Numbered from the stretch's first letter, positions 16,540 through 25,703 are shown. The stretch: DNA of 64,000 bases from UBA8389 sp035719105 (GCA_035719105.1 DASTGN010000006.1:124001-188000); one strand, 5' to 3'. Notes: a model not told the origin generated them from the sequence alone. A program made the numbers and translations.

Positions 16540-18207
16540 ATGAAACGCACACTGGTAACAGGTTTACTATTCGTACTTTTTGGTATGCTTTATGCCCAAA
16601 GCAATTCTTTAAGAGAAGTTGTTTCTATCGTTCGCCCGGTTTATAGTGAATCAACAGTCAAGTTTTTGGAATCGTATTCGGATCGGCTTAAAAAACAGGG
16701 CTACGACTCATTGTCGGTGCAGATGAAGCGGTATGCCAAAGGTAATTCGTTTGGATCGGGCTTTGCTTATATAAATCCAACCGATAGTCAAACCTACATT
16801 TTGACTAACAGTCATGTGGTTGTTCAAGCTCAGTATGTCAATGTGGAATTTGTTTTGGAAGACCAATCGGTCAAAACCTTCGCAAATTGCAAAATTGTTT
16901 CGGTCGATTTTGAAAATGATTTGGCATTGGTTTCCTTGCCTCAAGGTGTTAAATTAGATCGGACGTTGGCGTTATCCTCTCAAAAAGCCGAAGACGCCGA
17001 GGATGTCTTTACGGCTGGTTATCCTGGATTGGCGGATAAAGCTTCCTGGCAATTGGGAAAGGGTATAGTTTCGAATGCCAACATTCATTTGGATGGATGG
17101 ATTCCTACCAAAAACAGCATCATCCAACATACTGCTCAAATTGACCCTGGTAGCTCGGGTGGCCCTTTGCTTCGTCGCAATCCAAATGCACCCAGAGGAT
17201 TCGAAATTATCGGAATGAATACCTGGAAAGTACGTGACCGTGAAAATGCCAATTTTTCCATTCATGCTTCGATAATAAAGAATTTCATCGAAACCTATTT
17301 GAAGGGAGATAATAAAATGTCCAAGGAAAGTTTGCAAAAACAAGCACAGGATTTCATCGGTGTAGCTAAGGACGGGTACAAACCCATTTTACCTTTTGTC
17401 TCTTACGAATACATTTCAAGGATTACCATTGACAAGTTTTTTGAATTGTACAGAGCTACCACTACAGAGATTCGGAAAGAAGTGAAGTCTCAATTTGAGG
17501 AAAAATATCCCATCGAGGCAGTGCGTGTGATTATTTCAAGCATCATAGCAACCAATATAGCCAAAAAAAACTTGACTTTTGAAAGCATTGAGAACTTTAC
17601 AACTAACGGTCCTGTAGTCGTAAACATGAAGGACGGAGATAAGACAATTAAAACAACGTGGGTTCCAGATCAAGGTTCTTGGCGGATTTCAAATATGGAA
17701 TCGGTCAAATTTGAAGACGACAGAATTTTTAAAATTGACAATAATTTTGGATACTCCGGTTCGGTAACGTATGTCACTAATTCGGATATGAAACATGATA
17801 ATTTCTCCTACATTGAAATACTGACCCAACGGACCATTGCGACATTCTACACGACAGGTTTGGGTTATTGTTCCGGCCAATTGTTCAACACACCTTCCGA
17901 TTCAGAGGATAATAATTACACAGAAATCAGAGGTTTAGAACTACATAATGGTGCTCAACTACCGTTAAAAATTGGATTAGTTCATATTGTGCCTTACCTC
18001 CGTTTGCTGGGTGGGTTGGATTTAGGTTCCGATTTTGTTTTTGCCGTACATTACGGATACCGACTTGGTTTGGAAGCCGATGTTCATTTGTCAGGTAACA
18101 CTTATTTGCTGACTGGAATTGGTATTAGAAATAGATATTATTTCCTTGAAACGACCGATATGCGTACCACCAATTCTTTATCCTTTTTTGTCGGTATTTC
18201 TTATTAA
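16540..18207 (+). CDS. Trypsin-like serine protease with beta-barrel-like C-terminal domain (copy 1)
   Basis: The protein has 555 residues with a signal peptide ending at MLYAQ. Residues about 60-250 form an S1C (HtrA/Deg-like) protease with a readable triad: His92 in TNSHVV, Asp127 in ENDLALV and Ser206 in DPGSSGGP. No PDZ domain follows. The middle (about 260-410) is unrecognised. The last about 140 residues are amphipathic strands (GLVHIVPYLRLLGGLD, YGYRLGLEADVHLSGNTYLLTGIGIRNRYYF) and end in an aromatic residue (FFVGISY), like an outer-membrane beta-barrel with a C-terminal insertion signal. I infer a protease anchored in the outer membrane. A close paralog starts 25 bases downstream, giving a tandem duplicate. 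Confidence 0.78.
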   Translation: MKRTLVTGLLFVLFGMLYAQSNSLREVVSIVRPVYSESTVKFLESYSDRLKKQGYDSLSVQMKRYAKGNSFGSGFAYINPTDSQTYILTNSHVVVQAQYVNVEFVLEDQSVKTFANCKIVSVDFENDLALVSLPQGVKLDRTLALSSQKAEDAEDVFTAGYPGLADKASWQLGKGIVSNANIHLDGWIPTKNSIIQHTAQIDPGSSGGPLLRRNPNAPRGFEIIGMNTWKVRDRENANFSIHASIIKNFIETYLKGDNKMSKESLQKQAQDFIGVAKDGYKPILPFVSYEYISRITIDKFFELYRATTTEIRKEVKSQFEEKYPIEAVRVIISSIIATNIAKKNLTFESIENFTTNGPVVVNMKDGDKTIKTTWVPDQGSWRISNMESVKFEDDRIFKIDNNFGYSGSVTYVTNSDMKHDNFSYIEILTQRTIATFYTTGLGYCSGQLFNTPSDSEDNNYTEIRGLELHNGAQLPLKIGLVHIVPYLRLLGGLDLGSDFVFAVHYGYRLGLEADVHLSGNTYLLTGIGIRNRYYFLETTDMRTTNSLSFFVGISY

Positions 18208-18232
18208 TTCAACATCAAATAATTTTATACAC

Positions 18233-19912
18233 ATGAAACACGGACTGGTTTTTACGTTGTTTTTTATATTACTCGGCACATTGAATGCTCAACGAAATTC
18301 TTTGAGAGAAGTTGTTGCGACCGTTCGCCCTGTTTATAGTGAATCGACTGTAACTTTTCTGAATTCATTTGCGGACCATTTGCTAGATCAAGGTTACGAT
18401 TCGCTTTCGGTTCAATTGAAACGCTACGCAAAAGGCAACTCTTTCGGATCTGGTTTTGCCATCACGAATGTGGTTGACAGCCAAACGTATATCCTGACCA
18501 ATAGGCATGTAGTGGCACAAGCTCAATTCGTCGATGTCGAGTTTTCCCTGGAGGATCAGTCCGTCAAGACGTTTACCAATTGTAAGATTGTTTCGGTCGA
18601 TTTTGATGATGATTTGGCGTTGATATCCCTGCCCTTAGGTGTTAGGTTGGATCGAACATTGGTGTTTGCCACTCAAAAAGCAGAAGATGGAGAGGATGTT
18701 TTTACCGCAGGGTATCCAGGTTTGGCAGATAAGGCTTCCTGGCAAATTGGCAAAGGTATTGTGTCGAATTCCAGTGTGCATTTGGAGGAATTGATACCTA
18801 GCAAAAACAGCATTATTCAGCATACGGCACAGGTGGATCCTGGTAGTTCAGGTGGACCCTTGCTTCGTAAGAATCCCGATGCACCTAGAGGCTACGAGGT
18901 CGTTGGGATGAACACTTGGAAAGTCAGTGAGCGCGAAAATGCAAATTTTTCCATTCAGTCGTCAATCATCCAGTCCTTTGTTGATGCATCGCTTAAAGGA
19001 GAGAATAAAAAGTCAAAGGAAAGTCTACAGAAACAAGTTACGGATTTCATCGGATTCGCTAAGGACGGGTACAAAACAATCTTGCCGTTTATTTCATACG
19101 AATACATTTCCATGCTTTCCATAGACAAGTTTTTTGAACTCTACGGTAATGCCAATCCTGAAATAAAAAAAGTGGTAAAATACCAGTTTAATGAAGAGTC
19201 TCCGATTGAAGCAGTAAGAGTGATCATTGCCAGCGTCATTGCCGATAATATGTCCAAATCGAGTTGGGCTTTCGAAAACATAGAAGGTTTCTCGAACGAA
19301 GGATTAGTCACTGTCAATTTGAGAAAGGGTGACCAATTGGTTAAGACCTCCTGGATTACCGATCAGGGTAGGTGGCGAATTTCCCAAATGGAATCGGTGA
19401 GTTTCGCTGAAAACAAGAAGTTTCGGATTGATAATAGTTACGGCTATTTGTACTCTGTCACACTGGTCAAGAACTTCGATTTGAACCACAAGGGATTAAG
19501 TTATTGGGAACTGTTGGAAACCACGACCTTTCAATCGTACTACACGTTGGGCCTTGGTGTAAATGGGGGAACCCTTTTTGCTCTCCCTGGTGATTTTAAT
19601 GAAGACGGGAACAATACTACGACCTTTATGGGTGTCGAAGTTCACGCTGGTGTCCAGTTACCCTTAAAGTATGGGCCATTGTATGTTGTACCCTATTTTC
19701 GAACCATTGGAGGTTTGGACTTCCCCGTTGCCGAATACGACGGTGGGGGAATTTCTTACGGTTATCGGCTTGGGGTTGAATTAACGACACACCTCAAAGG
19801 CGATCATTATTTGATGGCCAGTTTGGGCTATCGAAATAAATCCTTTATCTCGTTTGATACGCCTTGGGATCCAATATCCTCTTTATCACTTTCACTTGGA
19901 TACAGCTTCTAA
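18233..19912 (+). CDS. Trypsin-like serine protease with beta-barrel-like C-terminal domain (copy 2)
   Basis: This is a paralog of the protease just upstream, 559 residues from ATG 18233, chosen because it precedes the signal peptide MKHGLVFTLFFILLGTLNAQ; an in-frame ATG at 18119 lies inside copy 1. The triad sits at the same places (His92 in TNRHVV, Ser206 in DPGSSGGP), so both copies should be active. Long blocks are shared with copy 1, such as VRPVYSESTV and FTAGYPGLADKASWQ. The C-terminal part is more divergent but keeps the strand pattern and an aromatic end (LSLGYSF). No promoter is visible in the 25-base gap, so it is probably co-transcribed with copy 1. The next gene is convergent. 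Confidence 0.78.
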   Translation: MKHGLVFTLFFILLGTLNAQRNSLREVVATVRPVYSESTVTFLNSFADHLLDQGYDSLSVQLKRYAKGNSFGSGFAITNVVDSQTYILTNRHVVAQAQFVDVEFSLEDQSVKTFTNCKIVSVDFDDDLALISLPLGVRLDRTLVFATQKAEDGEDVFTAGYPGLADKASWQIGKGIVSNSSVHLEELIPSKNSIIQHTAQVDPGSSGGPLLRKNPDAPRGYEVVGMNTWKVSERENANFSIQSSIIQSFVDASLKGENKKSKESLQKQVTDFIGFAKDGYKTILPFISYEYISMLSIDKFFELYGNANPEIKKVVKYQFNEESPIEAVRVIIASVIADNMSKSSWAFENIEGFSNEGLVTVNLRKGDQLVKTSWITDQGRWRISQMESVSFAENKKFRIDNSYGYLYSVTLVKNFDLNHKGLSYWELLETTTFQSYYTLGLGVNGGTLFALPGDFNEDGNNTTTFMGVEVHAGVQLPLKYGPLYVVPYFRTIGGLDFPVAEYDGGGISYGYRLGVELTTHLKGDHYLMASLGYRNKSFISFDTPWDPISSLSLSLGYSF

Positions 19913-20001
19913 CAAATCTCCCTAACGAATCTTTTATACCTTGCTTCGAAATAAGGAGAAGACATGCATGTTTGGTTCCAAGCATTAATTGGACACTTCA
20001 T

Positions 20002-21201
20002 TCATAATGGAGGCGATTTTCGTTCACTTTGTCGGATTTGCCAGTTGTATGCGAACCAAGTGAAAACAAAATAGAATCCCGCTTGAACCCATAAGCCCAT
20101 GATTTCCGGGCCAATCTGTGCGATGGAAGCACCGGCCGAATTCAATTTGATGAAGCCGTTGATGCCGAAGGTGGAAGGGAAAAAGAAGGAAACCATCCTC
20201 CAAAAGATATGAATATGAGTGGTCGGCCAGGAAAAGCCTGAAATGAACAGCAACGGTACGGAAGTACATAAATACAGCAACAGCGGCATTTCGCGGTTCC
20301 AAAAGAACACGGAGAGAGCCATCCCAAAAAAGATGGAGGCCAGCAAGTAGGGTAAGAGAAAAGGTAGGATTCCACCTAGACCCAGGAAATGCGGTAATTG
20401 AAACAAGTGCGGAATAAGCACCAAGTCGTAGATGCCTAAAAACAAGTAGATGATGAGGTAGGCCATAGCTTTGCCCCACACCACGCGTTGGATGCGGTGG
20501 TATTTGCGTTTGACTGGGACGAGCTGATGGTGTTTGTTTTCTTCGCGGGCGGTACCTGCCAACATGCCGATGCCGAGAACCAGCGTTTGCTGAATGATAA
20601 GGACAAGCACGGCTGGCATCAGGAAGGAGGGGAAGCCGCCCAGTGGATTGTAGAGGGCATGACCTTGGCTCAATATGGGCTCGGAAGCTGTTGAGGCCTG
20701 GCGTTCGGTCATTCCTAGAATCTGTAAACGATCCATTTTGATGTGTCGGTTTACATCCAAACAGGCATAGTTGAAACCCGAATAGAATCCTTTGTAGTAC
20801 ATCATACTGGCCATGCTGCAGTAGCCCGAAACGTGTGTCTGGCGGCCGGCAGCCAGATCGGCAGCGAAGGTTTGTGGAATGAAAACGATTCCGTAGACCT
20901 CGTTTTCGGCATATAGTTTTTCGGCAGAAGCCATGCTGGTGACCTGGCCGGCTATGTTGAGTTCCGGAGTGGCATCAAGTTTTCGAATTAATTCGCGGCT
21001 CAGGGCGGAGTGGCTTTCGTTGACCACGACCACCGGAATGTTTCGATAGGCTTCGTTCTTGTAGATGAAACCGTAGAGAACGGGGTAGATGAGGCAGGCT
21101 GCGAAGAAGACCAACATGACGCCGGAGTCTTTGAAAACGTGCCTCCACTCTTCGACCGCGATTTCAGCCGTGTCACGAATTGCTTTTTTTATAGGTTTCA
21201 T
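20002..21201 (-). CDS. ABC-2 type exporter permease (second permease)
   Basis: The protein has 399 residues: an N-terminal membrane anchor after a short cytoplasmic start (SGVMLVFFAACLIYPVLYGF), a large periplasmic domain (IPVVVVNESHSALSRELIRKLDATPELN) and about five membrane segments at the C-terminal side. This is the YhhJ/YbhR-like ABC-2 membrane protein layout. Such proteins pair with a second permease and a HlyD-type adaptor to export drugs or other toxic compounds. It is the last gene of the minus-strand operon, 6 bases after the first permease. No ATPase subunit is encoded in the operon, so the energy source must be encoded elsewhere or the system works differently. Confidence 0.85.
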   Translation of the reverse strand: MKPIKKAIRDTAEIAVEEWRHVFKDSGVMLVFFAACLIYPVLYGFIYKNEAYRNIPVVVVNESHSALSRELIRKLDATPELNIAGQVTSMASAEKLYAENEVYGIVFIPQTFAADLAAGRQTHVSGYCSMASMMYYKGFYSGFNYACLDVNRHIKMDRLQILGMTERQASTASEPILSQGHALYNPLGGFPSFLMPAVLVLIIQQTLVLGIGMLAGTAREENKHHQLVPVKRKYHRIQRVVWGKAMAYLIIYLFLGIYDLVLIPHLFQLPHFLGLGGILPFLLPYLLASIFFGMALSVFFWNREMPLLLYLCTSVPLLFISGFSWPTTHIHIFWRMVSFFFPSTFGINGFIKLNSAGASIAQIGPEIMGLWVQAGFYFVFTWFAYNWQIRQSERKSPPL

Positions 21202-21207
21202 GTGAGG

Positions 21208-22377
21208 TCAGTGTAAAGGGGCGTCCATCTTGATCATGGCATTTCGAAGGCGTTTTAAGAGTGCCAGTGGAAATACCAAATAAAGCAGTTGGAAGCCATA
21301 TGTGGATAGGGAATAGAGTGGGGAGAGGCCGTTGAGTGCCACGCCTTGATAGATGCGGAAGAAGCCGCGCAATGGGAAAAGGTAGCTGAGGCCCTGCATA
21401 GCCAACGGCATGCCGTCGATGGGGAAGGAGAGGCCGGAATACGAAAAGGCCAGCATACCGTACAATCCCGTGAAGCTCAGCGCTACGGGTAGCGTGATGA
21501 AGAGTTCCAGCAGGAAAATGCCCATGGCTTGTGTCGCGATGACCAGTTCGAACGTGTTCAGAAACATCCAGACGATGTTGCTGTTCATGGGATACTGCAT
21601 CACTTTAAACAGGACAACGTCGTAGAAAATGCCCATTGCGGTGAAGGCGATGGTATAGGGCAACAGCTTGCCCAACAGGGCTTTCCATAGAGATTGCCCG
21701 GATAGACGATACCATTTCAACGAACGGCGTTTCTTGATTTCGATGCCGATGGCATAAACGGTGGTCAACAGCACCATTAGCTGCAACATCCCTGGCAACA
21801 GCACGTTAATGAGGTAGACCGAATAGTTGATCCACGGGTTCCCGATGGCATGCATTTCCGGAACGATGGGTAAAACCTGAGCCATGCTCTCGTCGTAACC
21901 CTGCCCTTTGGCTTGCCTAACTTGTAGGTTGGCTCCTGCTGAAACGGTAGTCATCAGGTAACTCAGATTCTTGAGCACCAGCGAGCCGGGAATGAGGTAA
22001 CTCGGATTGTAGTAGAAATGAACCGTAGGCTGGATGCCGTTGGTCACATCCTTCATGAGATCCGAGGGAAGTTCAATGAATCCGAAAATAGCACCTTCTT
22101 GTACATCAGCACGCGCTTCAGAAAAATGCAAATAGCGTGTTGAAACGTTGGTTTGCTGCGAAGCGTCGATTTGGCGGATGATTTTTCGCGACAAGCTGGA
22201 TTGATCGTGGTCGATCACTCCGATGGAAAGTTGCTCGGGCAACCCCTGCGGCATCAGCGTGGCGAAGAATACCAGAAAGCCCAGCGGCAAAAAGAAAATC
22301 AGCAGCGAATAGATGGGCCTAGACACCATGCGTCGGAGCTCACGGCCCAGAACCAACCGAAAACCAGGTCTTTGCAT
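21208..22377 (-). CDS. ABC-2 type exporter permease (first permease)
   Basis: The protein has 389 residues with the same plan as its downstream partner: an N-terminal segment (IYSLLIFFLPLGFLVFFATLMP), a periplasmic domain with the matching block IGVIDHDQSSLSRKIIRQIDASQQTNV, and C-terminal membrane helices. The two permeases align in these blocks and would form a heterodimer. The start lies one base after the HlyD-type gene stop, so translation is coupled. It is part of the marR-tolC-hlyD-permease-permease operon. Confidence 0.86.
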   Translation of the reverse strand: MQRPGFRLVLGRELRRMVSRPIYSLLIFFLPLGFLVFFATLMPQGLPEQLSIGVIDHDQSSLSRKIIRQIDASQQTNVSTRYLHFSEARADVQEGAIFGFIELPSDLMKDVTNGIQPTVHFYYNPSYLIPGSLVLKNLSYLMTTVSAGANLQVRQAKGQGYDESMAQVLPIVPEMHAIGNPWINYSVYLINVLLPGMLQLMVLLTTVYAIGIEIKKRRSLKWYRLSGQSLWKALLGKLLPYTIAFTAMGIFYDVVLFKVMQYPMNSNIVWMFLNTFELVIATQAMGIFLLELFITLPVALSFTGLYGMLAFSYSGLSFPIDGMPLAMQGLSYLFPLRGFFRIYQGVALNGLSPLYSLSTYGFQLLYLVFPLALLKRLRNAMIKMDAPLH

Positions 22378-22378
22378 C

Positions 22379-23407
22379 TTATTCGGCGTTTTCTTCCAGT
22401 AATACGGACATACCAGGGCGGAGATCTTTTATTTTGTGCAAAGGTTTGGCACGTACTTCAAAAGTTTTCCGGTCGAAATCGCCCGTTGTCTTTGTCGCTT
22501 TCCAAGTGGCGTAGCTCCCCAGAGCCTTCATGTAGGAAATCTTGAAGGTAGCCTTTTTTAACCCCAATGCGGGTATTGACACTTGAATGTTTGCACCCAT
22601 CTTGAAGTCCGCCAACTGGTCCTCACGCACATTGAACGTGATCCAGCAATCGTTTAAATCCACGATGGTCATGATGGGTGCACCTTGACCAACCAATTCG
22701 CCCACTTTCGGGTAGATTTCGGAAATTTCACCGGTAATGGGCGCAAGCAAGTTGGTTTCAGGCAAATAAGCTTCCACTTCGGATACAGCTCCTTGTGCTC
22801 TGCTTACCAAGGCTTGAGCAGCCAGCTTGTCCTCGTTTTCGGCACCATTCCGAGCCATGTCGTACTGCGATTTGGCTGCTTTTTCGGTGGCGGAAGCGGC
22901 TAGATACTGGGCTTCTGCCTCGTCAAACTTTTGAGCGGGAATCACTTCGTTTTCGTACAGTTTTTTGGCTCTAACAAAGGACTTTTCGGCGATGTCGAGC
23001 CCGACCTTGGCTTTTTGCCACCATTCGAAAGCGCCCCGGATTTGTTCCTCACGTGCACCCTTTATAGCCTTTTTGTTTTGTGCGACAGCCGCCGATTCAG
23101 CGGCTTCAGCCTGTACCAACTTGGCCAATAGTTCGGGGGAACTCAATTTGACAAGCAGCTTTCCTGCCTGTACCTGATCACCCTCAGCCGCTCCAAAGGA
23201 AATAATTCGCCCGGCCAGTTTGCCGGAAACACGGACTTCGTTGGCTTCCACTTCGCCCTGAATCACTTCGGGCGCAGGCTTCAAAACAATCCAACCAATC
23301 ACAGAGACTAAAATTACGACGGTGAGCAATACTACTAGACCGAGTACCAAGGTGGTGCGGCTTTTCTTTAATTCAACCTTTTCCAGGTCGTTTGAACGTG
23401 TTGTCAT
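22379..23407 (-). CDS. HlyD-family periplasmic adaptor (membrane fusion protein)
   Basis: The protein has 342 residues: one N-terminal membrane helix (TLVLGLVVLLTVVILVSVIGWIVL), a biotinyl/lipoyl-like half (RVSGKLAGRIISFGAAEGDQVQAGKLLVKLSS), an alpha-helical hairpin rich in Ala, Glu and Lys (about 100-200), the second lipoyl half (TNLLAPITGEISEIYPKVGELVGQGAPIM) and a beta-barrel domain. It bridges the inner-membrane permeases and the TolC-like channel. It lies between these genes in the operon, 11 bases from the TolC-like gene. Confidence 0.9.
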   Translation of the reverse strand: MTTRSNDLEKVELKKSRTTLVLGLVVLLTVVILVSVIGWIVLKPAPEVIQGEVEANEVRVSGKLAGRIISFGAAEGDQVQAGKLLVKLSSPELLAKLVQAEAAESAAVAQNKKAIKGAREEQIRGAFEWWQKAKVGLDIAEKSFVRAKKLYENEVIPAQKFDEAEAQYLAASATEKAAKSQYDMARNGAENEDKLAAQALVSRAQGAVSEVEAYLPETNLLAPITGEISEIYPKVGELVGQGAPIMTIVDLNDCWITFNVREDQLADFKMGANIQVSIPALGLKKATFKISYMKALGSYATWKATKTTGDFDRKTFEVRAKPLHKIKDLRPGMSVLLEENAE

Positions 23408-23418
23408 TCCTATAGAAA

Positions 23419-24891
23419 TTAAAATAAGTTACCCAATGCTTTTTGTAAATAAACCCGACACAACTGCACATCGATTTGTGCGTCAATATTTTCTGAATTG
23501 GCTTTGAGCCAGGCAGTTTGTGCTTCCATCAAGGTTGAAGCAGTGATGGTGCCCGCTTCAAAACCGATATTGGCGTAATGCAGGTTTTCCTCGGCTTTGG
23601 CCTTGTTGGAAGTGGTCATGTAAGCCTTTTTTGCGGACTCATCGTTGCGGAAGCGAGCCTGCATGATGTCCAGTTCCACCTTTTCTTTGGCATCTTCCAG
23701 CTTGAGGTTGGCGATAGCTTTTTCACTCTGTGCGGCATGCAGCGTGTGTACCCGCTCCCCGAAATGGAAGAGCGGTACATTCACAACGACTCCTATTTGA
23801 TAGCTTCCTCCAAACGTGTTTTGTATGCCGTCGTACAGGTTGGGATTTGAAACCGTGTAACCAGCCGTAAGGGCGGCATTGGGCATGAATCTGGATTCGG
23901 CTATTTTCTTGCTGGCATCGGCCATATTGACCAATTGCTCTAGACTTTTAATTTCGGGGCGGTCATAAACGGAGGCTCCTGTCAAGGGAACTCCATCGGG
24001 TGAAATGTGCAAGCTGTCCAATGTTTCATCTTGAAGGCTGAAGCTCGTATTCATGGGCAAACCACAGACTTGGCAAAGCGCCATGCGCGAAAGGGTGAGC
24101 CCGTCTTCCACCTGCAACAACGACATCTCCGCTTCGTTCAGTTTGACTTTGACGAAAAGTGCATCCGATTTGGTGGCTACGCCGAATGAAACCGATTTTT
24201 CGAGGTTGGTGTCCAACTTCTGAAGCAACGCGACGTAGCTTTTGGCTAACTTCTCCTTGTTGATGAGGGATACGATGCGCCAATAGGCTGCATCGGTATT
24301 GACGATGGTTTCGGAGATCTCGCTCTGCTGTTGAGCTTCTGCCAGTTTCTTGCCACTGTCGGCCATACGGTTCAATTCACGAATCTTGCCTCCCAGAAAC
24401 AAGGGCTGTGTGAGTGTTACAGCGCCCACATAGATGTTTTTCATATCCACTTCGAAAGCATCTTTTGGGATGTACGCCTGATTTTTCCAGACGATTTTTT
24501 CTGGATTGGCCTTTGGGTCGAAGGGTTGGCTGTTGGCATCCAGCGGAACCGGACTGCCGTTGACAAGGTTCCAGCCGTTGTTCCAGGATCCTGCATAATT
24601 GACGGCACCCGCTGCGGTGTAGTTCAACACCGGCAAATACTGGTCCTCGCCCAATAGCGACATGTTTTTTTGATTGCGGATATAACCTCCATTAGCGGCA
24701 AAGTTCGGTAAATACTGCGTTCGCGCTGCCTTTCGGAGACTTTCGGCAGCCTTGACCTTTTCGGTTGCCATTTGCACTTCCTTGTTGTGATTCGTGGCCA
24801 TTTGTCTGCAATCGGCCAACGTAAAAATCTGTTGCGCTTGAAGCTGCACACTTACAGCTAAGAACAACACCTTAATAATCAATCTTTTCAT
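23419..24891 (-). CDS. TolC-like outer-membrane efflux channel
   Basis: The protein has 490 residues from ATG 24891, chosen because MKRLIIKVLFLAVSVQLQAQQ is a signal peptide; an in-frame start at 24933 would sit over the operator and inside the marR end region. Family features are FTLADCRQMATNHNKEVQMA, the repeated helical halves with YDRPEIKSLEQLVNMAD and NVPLFHFGERVHTLHAAQSEKAIA, and a C-terminal coiled part. It forms the outer-membrane exit duct for the exporter. A 14-base palindrome (24909-24922) lies just upstream and probably binds the MarR-type regulator. Confidence 0.9.
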   Translation of the reverse strand: MKRLIIKVLFLAVSVQLQAQQIFTLADCRQMATNHNKEVQMATEKVKAAESLRKAARTQYLPNFAANGGYIRNQKNMSLLGEDQYLPVLNYTAAGAVNYAGSWNNGWNLVNGSPVPLDANSQPFDPKANPEKIVWKNQAYIPKDAFEVDMKNIYVGAVTLTQPLFLGGKIRELNRMADSGKKLAEAQQQSEISETIVNTDAAYWRIVSLINKEKLAKSYVALLQKLDTNLEKSVSFGVATKSDALFVKVKLNEAEMSLLQVEDGLTLSRMALCQVCGLPMNTSFSLQDETLDSLHISPDGVPLTGASVYDRPEIKSLEQLVNMADASKKIAESRFMPNAALTAGYTVSNPNLYDGIQNTFGGSYQIGVVVNVPLFHFGERVHTLHAAQSEKAIANLKLEDAKEKVELDIMQARFRNDESAKKAYMTTSNKAKAEENLHYANIGFEAGTITASTLMEAQTAWLKANSENIDAQIDVQLCRVYLQKALGNLF

Positions 24892-24908
24892 ACCTAAAAC
24901 CTTTAATA

Positions 24909-24922
24909 GTTGCATATGCAAC
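24909..24922. promoter_or_regulatory. Perfect palindrome, probable MarR operator 2
   Basis: GTTGCATATGCAAC is a perfect 14-base palindrome in the 47-base gap between marR and the tolC-like gene. A near-copy lies 10 bases upstream of the marR ATG, so the regulator probably controls the operon at both places. Confidence 0.7.
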
Positions 24923-24938
24923 AATAAGAGCAAAAAAA

Positions 24939-25379
24939 TTACTCAAGATTCTTGAATATTTTTTTCAATATTTTTTCCCCGGCCTTGATTTCCTCTTCCG
25001 AAATACCCAACAAGGCGTCCTGCATGGTTTGCAGTACAATGTTCTTTGCTTTCTGGTGAACCGCCAATCCAGCTTTGGTAATGTGGATCAGGTTGCTTCG
25101 CTTGTCCGTCTTATCTGCCAGGCGCGCAATAAAAGTATGTTTCTCCAGATTATCAAGCATCCGGGTGATGCCCGGCCTGTCCTTATAGGTGATGGTAGCC
25201 AGCTCTTGTTGGGAGATTCCGTCTTTGAGGGAAAGAAACTGAAGAACCATCCACTGTTCAGGGGTCAATGAAATGTCGTTGTTTCGGAAATCCCTATACA
25301 ACCGACGGTTGATGGCTGTGGAGACACGACCACTTACAATGCCGAAAACCAGCTCTTTATCACTGAATAGTTCTTCCAT
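24939..25379 (-). CDS. MarR-family transcriptional regulator
   Basis: The 146-residue protein has the MarR winged-helix core: LTPEQWMVLQFLSLKDGISQQELATITYKDRPGITRMLDNLEKHTFIARLADKTDKRS (shown here as a region, residues about 38-95), with flanking dimerisation helices. MarR proteins bind palindromes as dimers and release them when bound by a ligand. The gene is the first of the exporter operon, and similar palindromes lie just upstream of it and just upstream of the tolC-like gene, so autorepression and ligand-induced export are likely. The ligand is unknown. Confidence 0.9.
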   Translation of the reverse strand: MEELFSDKELVFGIVSGRVSTAINRRLYRDFRNNDISLTPEQWMVLQFLSLKDGISQQELATITYKDRPGITRMLDNLEKHTFIARLADKTDKRSNLIHITKAGLAVHQKAKNIVLQTMQDALLGISEEEIKAGEKILKKIFKNLE

Positions 25380-25388
25380 ATCTTATTT

Positions 25389-25402
25389 GTTGCATAAACA
25401 AC
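25389..25402. promoter_or_regulatory. Probable MarR operator 1 at the marR transcription start
   Basis: GTTGCATAAACAAC differs at only two bases from the palindrome at 24909-24922. It lies 10 bases upstream of the marR ATG and next to the -7 element at 25407-25414, so it would cover the start of transcription, a typical repressor position. Confidence 0.68.
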
Positions 25403-25406
25403 AGTA

Positions 25407-25414
25407 CAAAAGTA
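25407..25414 (-). promoter_or_regulatory. -7 element of the marR-exporter operon
   Basis: On the minus strand this is TACTTTTG, matching TAnnTTTG. The predicted start near 25400 falls inside operator 1. No clear TTTG is seen at the expected upstream distance. Confidence 0.55.
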
Positions 25415-25703
25415 ATGCCCCTTAAGGCAATGTCAGCGATAAGCAGGGGATAATTAGGAGATTTTAACAAATAACCGGCGGCATGCCCGGTCAGGTCCAT
25501 TTCCGTATCCGTATTCAGCATGGTGTTGCTGATGGTCCGAATGCTCTGACCGGTGAGAATGAGATTCTCTACCTGATCGGGCGTTGTGCCGCTGGAATTA
25601 TCGCTCAAATGCACCAAGTAGATGATGCACAATTGATTGGCTCTATGAACAAATATAATTAGGAATGCTAAAAATGGTACTTTGGAATGCCACTTTTTTT
25701 AGA
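25415..25703. other. Gap without a convincing gene between the marR promoter and the 25704 gene
   Basis: From the marR start to the next gene about 320 bases hold no well-supported gene. A minus-strand frame of 90 codons (25632-25360) crosses it and runs through the promoter, the operator and 20 bases of marR. It shows one hydrophobic segment near its end, so it could be a decayed membrane protein, but it has no recognisable domain. No terminator was found. Confidence 0.4.

Noticed and set aside
16540..19912. Assembly duplication of one protease gene
   Set aside because: The copies differ throughout in DNA and strongly in the C-terminal part, so they are real diverged paralogs.
25360..25632. 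90-codon minus-strand frame upstream of marR
   Set aside because: It runs through the marR promoter, the operator and the first 20 bases of marR, and has no recognised domain; at most a decayed gene.
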